NCBI GenBank assembly: GCA_964293305.1 | Contig: CAXYYO010000014.1 | Span: 1-64,000, forward strand | Reading direction: 5' to 3' | DNA length: 64,000 bases | Origin: CALAGJ01 sp964293305 | GTDB lineage: Bacteria > Bacteroidota > Bacteroidia > Chitinophagales > Chitinophagaceae | Shown: positions 9,155 through 17,674 of the stretch, piece by piece | Position numbering within the stretch: position 1 is the first letter of the stretch | How the letters are laid out: every line of letters begins with the position of its first letter | Notes under the pieces: generated by a model | Told to the model about the DNA's origin: nothing | The model's input: only the letters and a program-made list of their open reading frames with translations | Database searches by the model: none | Position numbers and translations under genes: made by a program

Positions 9155-10882
9155 ATGCCAGGCGATTCTTCTAATGTAAATGTAAACAACAAAGCTGCTG
9201 CGCAATACACTTACGATGCAATTGTAATAGGTAGTGGTATCAGTGGTGGGTGGGCTGCAAAAGAACTTTGTGAAAAAGGACTTAAAGTAGTGATGCTAGA
9301 GCGTGGGGAGCATATTGAACATATCAAAGATTATAAAAATGCCAATAAGAATGTATGGGAATTTCCACATCGTGGAGATGCTACCCAACAGATGAAAGCT
9401 GACTATCCTTCCTTAAGTAGAGATTACCCTTTGAATGAAGAAACTTTTGGTATGTGGGCCAATGAGAAGGATTGTCCTTATACGGAAAAAAAGCCATTTG
9501 CATGGTTTAGAGGATATCATACAGGTGGCCGCAGTTTATTGTGGGGACGCCAAAGTTATAGATTAAATAAATGGGATTTTGAAGCAAATGATAAAGAAGG
9601 GATTGCAGTTGACTGGCCTTTAAGATATGATGACCTGGCACCTTGGTATAGTTACGTAGAAAAATATGCAGGCATTCAAGGAAGTAAACAAGGATTGGAT
9701 GTATTGCCTGACGGCGAATTTTTACCAGCTATGGAAATGAATGTAGCAGAAAATTATGTAGCAGAAAATTTAAAAAAGCATTACAATGGTTCTAGGCATT
9801 TATTTATAGGTCGTAGTGCAAATATCACAAAAAGCCTTCCTGAAAATAACAGACCAAATGCCTGTCAATACAGGGATAGATGCTGGAGAGGTTGTCCATT
9901 TGGCGGGTATTTTAGCACACAGTCTTCCACATTGCCAGCGGCACAAAAAACAAATAATCTAACATTAGAAAACAATAAAATTGTTACTAAAATATTATAT
10001 GATAAAGATAAGAAAAGAGCCACAGGGGTGGAAGTGATAGATGCACTTACCAACCAGACTTATACTTATCAGGCAAAAATTGTTTTTGTATGTGCCAGTT
10101 CATTTAATAGTACATGGGTTTTAATGAATAGTGCCACAGATATATGGCCCGATGGTTTAGGAAGTAGTTGTGGTGAGTTAGGCCATAATGTTATGGATCA
10201 TCATTTCAAAATAGGTGCGGGTGGTATAGTAGAGGGGTTTGAAGATAAATATGTGTATGGTCGCCGTCCTACGGGGATATATATTCCACGATTTAGAAAT
10301 ATTTATGATGATAAAAGAGATTATCTCCGCGGCTTTGGTTACCAAGGAGGAGGAAACAGAGGACGTGGTATAGAAGTTGCTGAATTTACCTTTGGTGCTG
10401 AACTAAAAGAAGCGCAAAGTGAAGTTGGTAAATGGGGTTTTGGTATTATGGGTTTTGGTGAAGTACTACCCGACCATAGTAACAGAATTTATCTTAATAA
10501 AGATAAAAAAGACAAATGGGGTCTTCCTGTTTTGGAAATGGATGTGGAAATGAAAGAAAACGAAATTAAAATGCGCAAGGATATGATTAATGATGCGCAG
10601 GAAATGCTTACCAATAGTGGGCTTAAAGATGTGAATACTTATGACTATGGATACATTTTTGGAATGGGCATCCATGAAATGGGTACAGCTCGTATGGGTA
10701 GAGATCCCAAAACCAGTGTGCTTAATAGTAATAATCAGGTATGGGAGGCAACCAATGTTTTTGTAACAGATGGTGCTTGTATGACCAGCTCCAGTTGCGT
10801 AAATCCTTCTCTTACCTATATGGCACTTACTGCAAGAGCAGCAGCATTTGCAGTAGAAGAATTAAAGAAGGGTAACTTATAA
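9155..10882 (+). CDS. GMC-family FAD-dependent sugar dehydrogenase, large subunit
   Basis: This 575-residue flavoprotein has an ADP-binding fold GSGISGG (G26, G28, G31) with the strand-ending acid E49. The GMC C-terminal catalytic pair is H507 (GIHEMGTARMG) and N550 (CVNPSLT), 43 residues apart. Three clustered cysteines, C237, C243 and C247 (CQYRDRCWRGC), resemble the Fe-S cysteine cluster of some bacterial FAD-dependent glucose/gluconate dehydrogenases. No signal peptide is present; in that family the catalytic subunit is exported by piggy-backing on the Tat signal of the small subunit, which is encoded next. Likely reaction: oxidation of a sugar hydroxyl (possibly C3, giving a 3-keto sugar) with electrons passed to the respiratory chain. 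The exact substrate is inference. Confidence 0.88.
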   Translation: MPGDSSNVNVNNKAAAQYTYDAIVIGSGISGGWAAKELCEKGLKVVMLERGEHIEHIKDYKNANKNVWEFPHRGDATQQMKADYPSLSRDYPLNEETFGMWANEKDCPYTEKKPFAWFRGYHTGGRSLLWGRQSYRLNKWDFEANDKEGIAVDWPLRYDDLAPWYSYVEKYAGIQGSKQGLDVLPDGEFLPAMEMNVAENYVAENLKKHYNGSRHLFIGRSANITKSLPENNRPNACQYRDRCWRGCPFGGYFSTQSSTLPAAQKTNNLTLENNKIVTKILYDKDKKRATGVEVIDALTNQTYTYQAKIVFVCASSFNSTWVLMNSATDIWPDGLGSSCGELGHNVMDHHFKIGAGGIVEGFEDKYVYGRRPTGIYIPRFRNIYDDKRDYLRGFGYQGGGNRGRGIEVAEFTFGAELKEAQSEVGKWGFGIMGFGEVLPDHSNRIYLNKDKKDKWGLPVLEMDVEMKENEIKMRKDMINDAQEMLTNSGLKDVNTYDYGYIFGMGIHEMGTARMGRDPKTSVLNSNNQVWEATNVFVTDGACMTSSSCVNPSLTYMALTARAAAFAVEELKKGNL

Positions 10883-10929
10883 ATTTTATCATGAATAATG
10901 TGCATTAAGGCATTTTTAAAAACTAAAAA

Positions 10930-11544
10930 ATGGAACGTAGAGAACTTTTAAAATTTATTACTGCCGCCACTGGTGTAGCTTTTGTAGTGGGCGATGCAAT
11001 GCTGAGCGGATGCAATACAGGTACTGACATATCAGCCACATTTTCAGAAGCAGATATTGCACTTTTAGATGAAATAGGCGAAGTAATTATACCCACAACT
11101 TCTACCCCCGGAGCAAAAGCTGCGGAAGTGGGCAAGTTTATGAAAACAATGGTTACTGACTGCTACACTCCTATGCAGCGTGCATCATTTATGGCTGGCA
11201 TACCACAATTAAAAGATGCCTGTAGTCAATTAAACAAAAAAGAATTTTCAGCCTGCAATGCAGAAGAAAAAAAGGCATTTTTATTAAGTCTTGAAAAAGC
11301 AGCTAAAGATTTCAATACAAAAAATGACGAAGCAAATAATGCGGCAAGAGATAAAGCAAATACCGCAGGTACAGCTTTTGAGGCTGCACCACCCCATTAT
11401 TATTCTCAAATAAAACAACTTACTTTATATGGTTATTTTACATCGGAACCGGGTTGTACAAAGCAGTTGAGAGACAAACCAATACCCGGCAGTTATAATG
11501 GAGCTTTGCCCTATAAAATTGGTGACCATGCTTTTAGTGAATAA
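10930..11544 (+). CDS. Gluconate 2-dehydrogenase subunit 3-family small subunit, Tat lipoprotein
   Basis: The 204-residue protein starts MERRELLKFITAATG, a twin-arginine motif, and continues into a hydrophobic stretch ending in the lipobox LSGC (C28). This predicts Tat export and lipid anchoring. The middle (EADIALLDEIGEVIIPTTSTPGA) matches the small subunit of gluconate/glucoside dehydrogenases, which carries the flavoprotein across the membrane and stabilises it. The last part contains HYYSQIKQLTLYGYFTSEPG, also typical. It lies 48 bp after the GMC gene. The third subunit of classical complexes, a CxxCH cytochrome c, is not in this locus. Confidence 0.85.
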   Translation: MERRELLKFITAATGVAFVVGDAMLSGCNTGTDISATFSEADIALLDEIGEVIIPTTSTPGAKAAEVGKFMKTMVTDCYTPMQRASFMAGIPQLKDACSQLNKKEFSACNAEEKKAFLLSLEKAAKDFNTKNDEANNAARDKANTAGTAFEAAPPHYYSQIKQLTLYGYFTSEPGCTKQLRDKPIPGSYNGALPYKIGDHAFSE

Positions 11545-11555
11545 AATTATATACC

Positions 11556-13184
11556 ATGAATAGATCAAAAACAAAACTGGGCAGGTGGTTGCATTCCAGT
11601 TTGGAAGATGCCACTAAATCCTACGAAACAGGAAACACAGTTGAAGCTATAATTGCAGAAAGAAAAGCAGCATACTCCCGTAGAAATTTTGTGTCGGATG
11701 CAGCAAAAGTGACAGCCCTAGGGCTTGCAACAAATGTTATTGGAAGCTGTACTAAAACTGCTTTAAATGAAAATAGTGGTATAAGTGTAAATGATTTTTC
11801 TACACCATTAATCCAAGATAAAAAAATTGCCATTATTGGTGCAGGTATTGCAGGTTTAAATGCAGCCCTTACTCTTCAGGAAAAGGGAATAAGAGCCGAT
11901 TTGTATGAAGCCTCTACAAGAATAGGTGGTAGAATGTTTTCTGCTACAAATGCAGTGGGTCAGGGGTTAATTTCAGAACTGGGAGCAGAGTTCATAAATA
12001 CTGACCATTCAGACATGCTACAATTAGCCAAAAAATATAATTTGGAATTGATTGACTCAAATGATGACGATGATAAGGGCTATGCAGAAACTTATTATTT
12101 TAATAACACATCTTACTCTTATGAAGAGGCTACCAAAGAGTTTTTAAAATTACTTCCTCAAATTTCGGCAGATAAAAAATCAATCTCATCCAACGTAACT
12201 GCTTTTAACTACACACAAACAGATCGCTTTTTTGATAATATGCCTCTACCCGAATACATGGACAGAATAGGTGCTAAGGGCTGGTTTAGAGAATTACTCT
12301 TGAGTTTATGCTATTCAGAATATGGATTGGAAGCATACAAACAAAGTGCACTAAATTTTTTATTTTCTGCAGATGTGTACAAAGTAAATGGTGATATAAA
12401 AATATATTACAGCAATGAAAGATATAAAATAAAAGAGGGGAATCAGCAGTTAACCATAATGATGTCGGAAGATTTGAATCATCCCGTAAAATATGGATAT
12501 GAATTAACAAAGGTTAAGTTTATAAATAACCAGTATAAAATATTTTTTTCCAAAAAGGATGGGAGCCAATTCTCTTCGTTATATGATATCGTACTTTTTG
12601 CCATACCATTTTCAATCCTAAGAAATGTGGAACTTGATGTTGCTCTACCTGCATGGAAAAAAGAGGTAATTGAGAACCACGGCTATGGTAATAATTCAAA
12701 ATTAGTATTGGGATTTAAACAAAGATATTGGAATAAAAATGGGCTGAGTGGTGATTTTTTAACTGATACCAAAGTACAAGGTGGATGGGATAGTTCTTTA
12801 CTACAAGCAGGCAAAGTTGGTAGCCTCACAATTTACAAGGGTGGAAATGAAGCTGTGATTTTGGGTGATGGAAGTTTACAAGATCAGGTTGACATACATC
12901 TTCCATTGTTAAATGAAGCATTACCCGGTGCCTCTGAAAATTATAATAACAAAGCTGTAAGAATGGTATGGCCCTCCTACCCTTTTGTTAAAGCATCCTA
13001 TACTTGTTATCTACTTGGACAATACACCACGTTATATGGCAAGCAAATTATACCAGTGGATAATATGTTTTTTGCTGGCGAACATTGTAGTATAGATTAT
13101 TGGGGATACATGCAAGGTGGGGCTGAAACAGGCAAAGCAGCCGCATTACAAATTGCTAAAAAAGTAACATTAAAATCAGAATAA
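11556..13184 (+). CDS. Exported flavin amine oxidase-like FAD oxidoreductase
   Basis: This 542-residue protein has a Rossmann FAD motif (IIGAGIAGLNAAL) followed by a matching acid (YEAS) and the GGRMFS motif of monoamine oxidase/phytoene-desaturase enzymes. The C-terminal FFAGEHCSIDYWGYMQGG segment is the second FAD-contacting motif. A Tat motif SRRNFVS occurs only at residue 41, after a hydrophilic 40-residue extension. It is followed by a hydrophobic run and a lipobox-like IGSC (C65), so it may also be an exported lipoprotein. It starts 11 bp after the small-subunit gene. The natural substrate could be an amine or another reduced metabolite; within this locus it may be a second oxidation step. 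Substrate unassigned. Confidence 0.8.
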   Translation: MNRSKTKLGRWLHSSLEDATKSYETGNTVEAIIAERKAAYSRRNFVSDAAKVTALGLATNVIGSCTKTALNENSGISVNDFSTPLIQDKKIAIIGAGIAGLNAALTLQEKGIRADLYEASTRIGGRMFSATNAVGQGLISELGAEFINTDHSDMLQLAKKYNLELIDSNDDDDKGYAETYYFNNTSYSYEEATKEFLKLLPQISADKKSISSNVTAFNYTQTDRFFDNMPLPEYMDRIGAKGWFRELLLSLCYSEYGLEAYKQSALNFLFSADVYKVNGDIKIYYSNERYKIKEGNQQLTIMMSEDLNHPVKYGYELTKVKFINNQYKIFFSKKDGSQFSSLYDIVLFAIPFSILRNVELDVALPAWKKEVIENHGYGNNSKLVLGFKQRYWNKNGLSGDFLTDTKVQGGWDSSLLQAGKVGSLTIYKGGNEAVILGDGSLQDQVDIHLPLLNEALPGASENYNNKAVRMVWPSYPFVKASYTCYLLGQYTTLYGKQIIPVDNMFFAGEHCSIDYWGYMQGGAETGKAAALQIAKKVTLKSE

Positions 13185-13193
13185 AATTTTAAT

Positions 13194-14060
13194 ATGAATC
13201 ACTCACGACGTAAATTTTTACAATCATCTGCTTTATTATCTGTTGGCGGTTTAATAGGATGCAACAACTTATTAGCAAACGCCAATTCAAAAAAAGAAAT
13301 AGCATTTGGCATACAGCTTTGGAGTGTAAGAGACGATATGGGAAAAGATCCCGCAAATGTATTAACCCAATTGTCTGCTTATGGCTATAAACAAATTGAA
13401 AGTTGTGATTTAGGTAAAACGGTTTTTTGGGGGATGAAGCCTACAGAATTTAAAAAACATTTAGACGATAATGGTTTGACAATGCCATCTGCCCACTGTG
13501 ATATATTCAAAAATTTTGAACAAACAGCAGCAGATGCTGCATCTGTAGGTGTAAAGTATTTAATATGCCCATGGCTTGGACCACAGAAATCTATTGATGA
13601 TTATAAAAAAGCCGCAGATAATTTTAATGCAAGAGGAGAAATATGCAAAAAGAATGGGCTACGTTTTGCCTATCACAACCATGATTATTCTTTTAAAATT
13701 ACAGAGGGGGAACTGCCACAAAATGTAATGATGAAATTTTCTGACCCCACATTGGTAGATTTCGAAATGGATATGTATTGGGTGGTTACCGCAGGTCAGG
13801 ATCCAGTAGAATGGATAGAAAAAAACAAGCAACGATTTAAACTATGTCATATCAAAGACCGCTCAAAAAATGCAACATCGGCAGATAAAGATGCGTCCTG
13901 TAATATTGGTACCGGTGTCATCGATTATAAAAATATACTTCCACTAGCAAAGAAATATGGTATGGAATACTTTCATGTAGAGCAGGAAAAATGGGACGAT
14001 TCTACACCACTGAAAAGTGCTGAGGCAAATGCAGCTTATATGAAAGGAGTAAAAGTGTAA
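13194..14060 (+). CDS. Tat-exported lipoprotein, sugar phosphate isomerase/epimerase-like TIM barrel
   Basis: The 288-residue TIM barrel starts with SRRKFLQSSALLSVGGLIGC, a near-consensus Tat motif followed by a lipobox (cysteine 23). Family motifs include FGIQLWSVRDDM at strand 1, the YHNHDYSF segment, the acidic LVDFEMDMYW strand and HVEQEKW near the C-terminus, where metal-binding acids and histidines are expected. Such exported paralogs are frequent beside GMC dehydrogenases in Bacteroidota and have been linked to processing of keto-sugars. The gene begins 9 bp after the amine oxidase-like gene and is the last before the terminator at 14138. It is distinct in sequence from the TIM barrel at 8221, so the locus encodes two different exported barrels. 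Confidence 0.8.
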   Translation: MNHSRRKFLQSSALLSVGGLIGCNNLLANANSKKEIAFGIQLWSVRDDMGKDPANVLTQLSAYGYKQIESCDLGKTVFWGMKPTEFKKHLDDNGLTMPSAHCDIFKNFEQTAADAASVGVKYLICPWLGPQKSIDDYKKAADNFNARGEICKKNGLRFAYHNHDYSFKITEGELPQNVMMKFSDPTLVDFEMDMYWVVTAGQDPVEWIEKNKQRFKLCHIKDRSKNATSADKDASCNIGTGVIDYKNILPLAKKYGMEYFHVEQEKWDDSTPLKSAEANAAYMKGVKV

Positions 14061-14137
14061 TTTATGTTTTAATATATTGTAATCTCCATTTATAAAACTC
14101 TGATTGAATAATTACCCATTATTCATAAATACCATCC

Positions 14138-14171
14138 AAAAGCATTTGTGCATTAATACACAAATGCTTTT
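14138..14171 (+). terminator. Rho-independent terminator of the flavoprotein/isomerase operon
   Basis: A perfect 13-bp inverted repeat (aaaagcatttgtg / cacaaatgctttt) with an 8-nt loop ends in a T-rich tract. It is placed 78 bp after the last gene and 25 bp before pgi. Confidence 0.88.
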
Positions 14172-14195
14172 TATTTGCTAAAATTTTAGATCCTC

Positions 14196-15854
14196 ATGTT
14201 ACCAAAAATAAATCCATCCTATACACAAGCTTGGATGCTACTTAAAAAACACCAAAAAGAAGAAATGATGCGTATGCAAATGCGTTCACTTTTTGAGAAT
14301 GATGATGAAAGATACTCCAAATATTCACTTAAATTTAATGATATCATTTTTGATTATTCAAAAAATATTATCACAGATAAAACATTGCAACTTCTTTTTC
14401 AATTAGCAGAAGAATGTGAACTACAAAAAGCAATTGCATCTTTATGTGCAGCTGAAAAAATTAATGAATCGGAGGGAAGATACGTCCAGCATACAGCACT
14501 AAGAAACAGGGGTGATGAACCAGTTTTTATTGAAGGTAAAAATGTAATGCCTGAGATAAATAAAGTGCAGAATCAAATGAAGCATTTTTGTAACGCTGTA
14601 CATAGTGGAAATTGGAAGGGTTATACCGGCAAGCCGATTAGATATATTGTAAACATAGGTATAGGTGGTAGTGATTTAGGCCCTGTAATGGTAACTGAAG
14701 CGCTTAAACCATATTGGAAGCAAAATATTCAAACCTTTTTTGTTAGTAATGTGGATGGTACACATATAGCAGAAACCCTTAAGAAAATAACCCCGGATGA
14801 AACTTTATTTCTGATTGCATCCAAAACATTTACAACACAAGAAACGATGACCAATGCCTTCACTGCAAGGCAATGGTTTTTAGAGCATGCTAAAGATGAA
14901 AAACATATTGCTGCTCATTTTATAGCTTTGAGTACAAATGAAAAAGATGTTGTAAAATTTGGCATACATCCGCAAAATATGTTTGAATTCTGGGACTGGG
15001 TAGGTGGAAGATATTCATTGTGGAGTGCTATTGGACTTTCAATTGCGCTTACTATAGGTTATGAAAATTTTGAATCATTATTAGATGGTGCCTACGAAGT
15101 AGACAACCATTTTAAACAGGAAAAAATGGAAAAAAATATTCCTGTTATCATGGCTCTGCTTGGTATTTGGTACACCAATTTTTTCAAAGCACAAAGCGAA
15201 GCCATTCTGCCTTATGATCAATATTTACATCGCTTTGCAGCATATTTTCAACAAGGGAATATGGAGAGTAATGGCAAATCCGTAGATCGTACAGGCAATG
15301 AAGTTCAATACGCAACAGGGCCGGTGATATGGGGTGAACCCGGCACAAATGGGCAGCATGCATTTTATCAATTATTACACCAAGGCTCACTTGTTGTACC
15401 CTGTGATTTTATAGCACCTGCTATTAGCCACAATCCCATTGGTGATCATCATGTAAAACTGCTCAGTAATTTCTTTGCACAAACCGAAGCTCTGATGAAA
15501 GGAAAAAATAAGCAAGAAGCAAAAGATGAATTAACAAATGCAGGAAAATCAAAAGAAGAAATAAAAGCGCTACTTCCATTCAAAGTATTTAATGGAAATA
15601 AACCAACAAATTCTTTCTTAATAAAACAGATTACCCCATCTACGCTTGGTAACCTTATTGCATTGTATGAACATAAGATTTTTGTGCAAGGTGTTATTTG
15701 GAACATTTTTAGCTTTGATCAATGGGGTGTAGAGCTTGGCAAACAGCTTGCAAATTCCATTCTACCAAAATTAGAATCAGCAGATGATATAAAAGATCAT
15801 GATTGCAGTACTAATGGTTTAATAAATGCTTATAAAGAAATGAGGGAGTTATAG
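14196..15854 (+). CDS. pgi: Glucose-6-phosphate isomerase
   Basis: The 552-residue protein interconverts glucose 6-phosphate and fructose 6-phosphate in the cytoplasm. Both family signatures are visible: DWVGGRYSLWSAIGL in the middle and FDQWGVELGKQLA near the C-terminus. The phosphate-binding IGIGGSDLGP segment and SKTFTTQETMTNA are also present. The length equals that of the long bacterial type (E. coli about 549). It is separated from the upstream sugar locus by a strong terminator, so it is likely its own transcription unit. Confidence 0.97.
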   Translation: MLPKINPSYTQAWMLLKKHQKEEMMRMQMRSLFENDDERYSKYSLKFNDIIFDYSKNIITDKTLQLLFQLAEECELQKAIASLCAAEKINESEGRYVQHTALRNRGDEPVFIEGKNVMPEINKVQNQMKHFCNAVHSGNWKGYTGKPIRYIVNIGIGGSDLGPVMVTEALKPYWKQNIQTFFVSNVDGTHIAETLKKITPDETLFLIASKTFTTQETMTNAFTARQWFLEHAKDEKHIAAHFIALSTNEKDVVKFGIHPQNMFEFWDWVGGRYSLWSAIGLSIALTIGYENFESLLDGAYEVDNHFKQEKMEKNIPVIMALLGIWYTNFFKAQSEAILPYDQYLHRFAAYFQQGNMESNGKSVDRTGNEVQYATGPVIWGEPGTNGQHAFYQLLHQGSLVVPCDFIAPAISHNPIGDHHVKLLSNFFAQTEALMKGKNKQEAKDELTNAGKSKEEIKALLPFKVFNGNKPTNSFLIKQITPSTLGNLIALYEHKIFVQGVIWNIFSFDQWGVELGKQLANSILPKLESADDIKDHDCSTNGLINAYKEMREL

Positions 15855-15919
15855 TTTTTGCATGAGTCAATAAAATAATTCACCGAATTTTAAAACAATA
15901 AAAAGTTATCAAACCCAGT

Positions 15920-15957
15920 TATTGAAGTTGATTATGTAATAAATTTCAACTTCAATA
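15920..15957. repeat. Inverted repeat between convergent pgi and corA
   Basis: Arms of 12 bp (tattgaagttga and its complement) around a 14-nt AT-rich loop form a perfect stem. There is no adjacent T run, so it is not a textbook terminator. Its position between two converging genes fits a shared transcript-end structure. The rest of 15855-16089 shows nothing else. Confidence 0.5.
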
Positions 15958-16089
15958 TCTAGTTTAAACTATTCTTTACATTATTTTTTGTGATGCTAAG
16001 ATTGCACACAGTCCTCTATTTTATTTTGATTTAACCCAAATCAACGAGGTAAAAATTGAATAATAAATATTCTTCTCATACTTATGATT

Positions 16090-17067
16090 TTACAGCCATC
16101 CACTTCGTCTGAAAAAAATATATAGAACGATACATAATCCAAAAGTTACAGTGAGCACCATTGGATAGGCATAATGCCAGCTTAGCTCAGGCATTTCCTT
16201 AAAATTCATTCCGTAAATACCTGCCACCATCGTAGGCACACCAATGATAGCAGCCCAACCTGCAAACTTTTTTGAAACTTCACTTTGTGCTATGGATGTC
16301 AAACTAAAATTAGCTTCTAAAGCTGCAGTTACTAACTCACGTGCATTGTCCATCATTTCATTAATGCGCTGTGTATGATCCAACACATCTCTAAAATATG
16401 GGCGTATATCTTCAGGTACTAATACATAATCAAATCGCATCAGTTTATTACATATATCCGGCAATGGAGCAATAGACTGCTTAATACGTATTAACTCTCT
16501 TTTTAAATTGTAAATCTGCTCTGTAGTTTCCCTACTGGGTTTTTCATCAAAAATTTTTTCTTCTACTTTTATAAGTTCTTCTTCCAACAATTCAATCACA
16601 GGAAAATATTGATCTACAATAGCATCCATTATGGCATACGCTGCAAAACCCGGGCCTTTACTCAACAATTCTGGTGTAGATTCACATCTTTTCCGTACTT
16701 CTGTATATGGTATTGAAGATCCGTGACGAATAGTGAGAATGAAATTTACTCCAATAAAAAAATGTGTTTCCCCCTGTTCAGTTATTTGAGTCTCTCTATT
16801 GATTTGTGCCGTGCGGAGTACCATAAAAATGATATTGCCATATAATTCAATTTTTGGTCTTTGGTGTGCATTTGTAGCATCTTCAATGGCAAGTTCATGA
16901 AGGTTAAATTCTTTTTGAACTATTTCAAGCATTTCTTCAGAAGGTGCATACATCCCTATCCAAACAAATACATCAGGCTCCTGTAAAATTTTCTTAACAC
17001 TACTCATGTTAAGATCTGCTAATTTTTTACCCTGCCTGTATGCTACACAATTTATGATGGAACTCAT
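16090..17067 (-). CDS. corA: CorA-family magnesium/cobalt transporter
   Basis: The 325-residue protein has a large N-terminal cytoplasmic domain, a long helical stalk (residues ~150-260) and two C-terminal transmembrane helices. The first ends with the diagnostic GMN selectivity motif (IYGMNFKEMP), and the second is followed by a basic tail (FFRRSGWL). CorA pentamers conduct Mg2+ (also Co2+/Ni2+) across the inner membrane. Length and motif placement match the family. It is monocistronic, with a -7 element 18 bp upstream. Confidence 0.93.
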   Translation of the reverse strand: MSSIINCVAYRQGKKLADLNMSSVKKILQEPDVFVWIGMYAPSEEMLEIVQKEFNLHELAIEDATNAHQRPKIELYGNIIFMVLRTAQINRETQITEQGETHFFIGVNFILTIRHGSSIPYTEVRKRCESTPELLSKGPGFAAYAIMDAIVDQYFPVIELLEEELIKVEEKIFDEKPSRETTEQIYNLKRELIRIKQSIAPLPDICNKLMRFDYVLVPEDIRPYFRDVLDHTQRINEMMDNARELVTAALEANFSLTSIAQSEVSKKFAGWAAIIGVPTMVAGIYGMNFKEMPELSWHYAYPMVLTVTFGLCIVLYIFFRRSGWL

Positions 17068-17084
17068 GCAATCAAATTTCCACC

Positions 17085-17092
17085 CAAATGTA
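17085..17092 (-). promoter_or_regulatory. -7 promoter element of corA
   Basis: The minus strand reads TACATTTG, an exact TAnnTTTG match, close to the corA start. This implies a very short leader. A -33 TTG is not evident. Confidence 0.45.
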
Positions 17093-17185
17093 GCTAACTA
17101 TCCTTTAGTTTATCGGACTTTTTAGCCAGTATTCCTAGATATCATTCATTATTACAGTATCAGTACCAAAATGCAATTAAACAGT

Positions 17186-17674
17186 TTATTCTGACTGTAT
17201 TGCCTGCTGTAGTACTTCTAATAAATTCTTTGCATCCATAAATGAATCGTGCTGAAAAATTATTTCATATTGATCATTTAAAATACAAATTGTAGGATAA
17301 GAAAGCTTACCATTTATTGTTCCTAGGGCATTTGCCAATTCTTGTGTACCAGAATTGTTTCCGTTAGGAATAAACTTCCATGTTTGACTATTGAAAATGA
17401 TATCGCTTTTATGTTCTGCATTTAATGAAGTAAAGAGAAAATATTCATTTAACTTAGAAATAACCTGCCCATCCTTTAAGGTAGTATTCATCATTGCCTG
17501 ACAGTATTTACACCAGTCAGTATGTATAAATACTACCATAAATTTGGGATCATTTTTCTGAATACTATCAAGCTCAGCAAATGTATAATTATGCAATTGT
17601 GCAAGAGCTGATAGTGGTAAAAATGCAATAGCTATAAAAACATTTTTCAATACTTTATAATACCAATTTATCAT
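17186..17674 (-). CDS. Periplasmic thioredoxin-fold protein coupled to the TonB receptor
   Basis: The 162-residue product has a signal peptide (FIAIAFLPLSALAQ) and a thioredoxin fold with active-site motif WCKYC (C55, C58) and the cis-proline loop SYPTIC. The surrounding HTDWCKYCQAMM resembles the thioredoxin_7/DUF255-type group, which reduces or isomerises exported substrates. Its ATG overlaps the TonB receptor stop by 4 bp (17671-17674), showing translational coupling. The receptor plug also carries a CxxC pair, so a redox role for this thioredoxin toward the receptor or its metal ligand is plausible but inferred. Confidence 0.85.
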   Translation of the reverse strand: MINWYYKVLKNVFIAIAFLPLSALAQLHNYTFAELDSIQKNDPKFMVVFIHTDWCKYCQAMMNTTLKDGQVISKLNEYFLFTSLNAEHKSDIIFNSQTWKFIPNGNNSGTQELANALGTINGKLSYPTICILNDQYEIIFQHDSFMDAKNLLEVLQQAIQSE

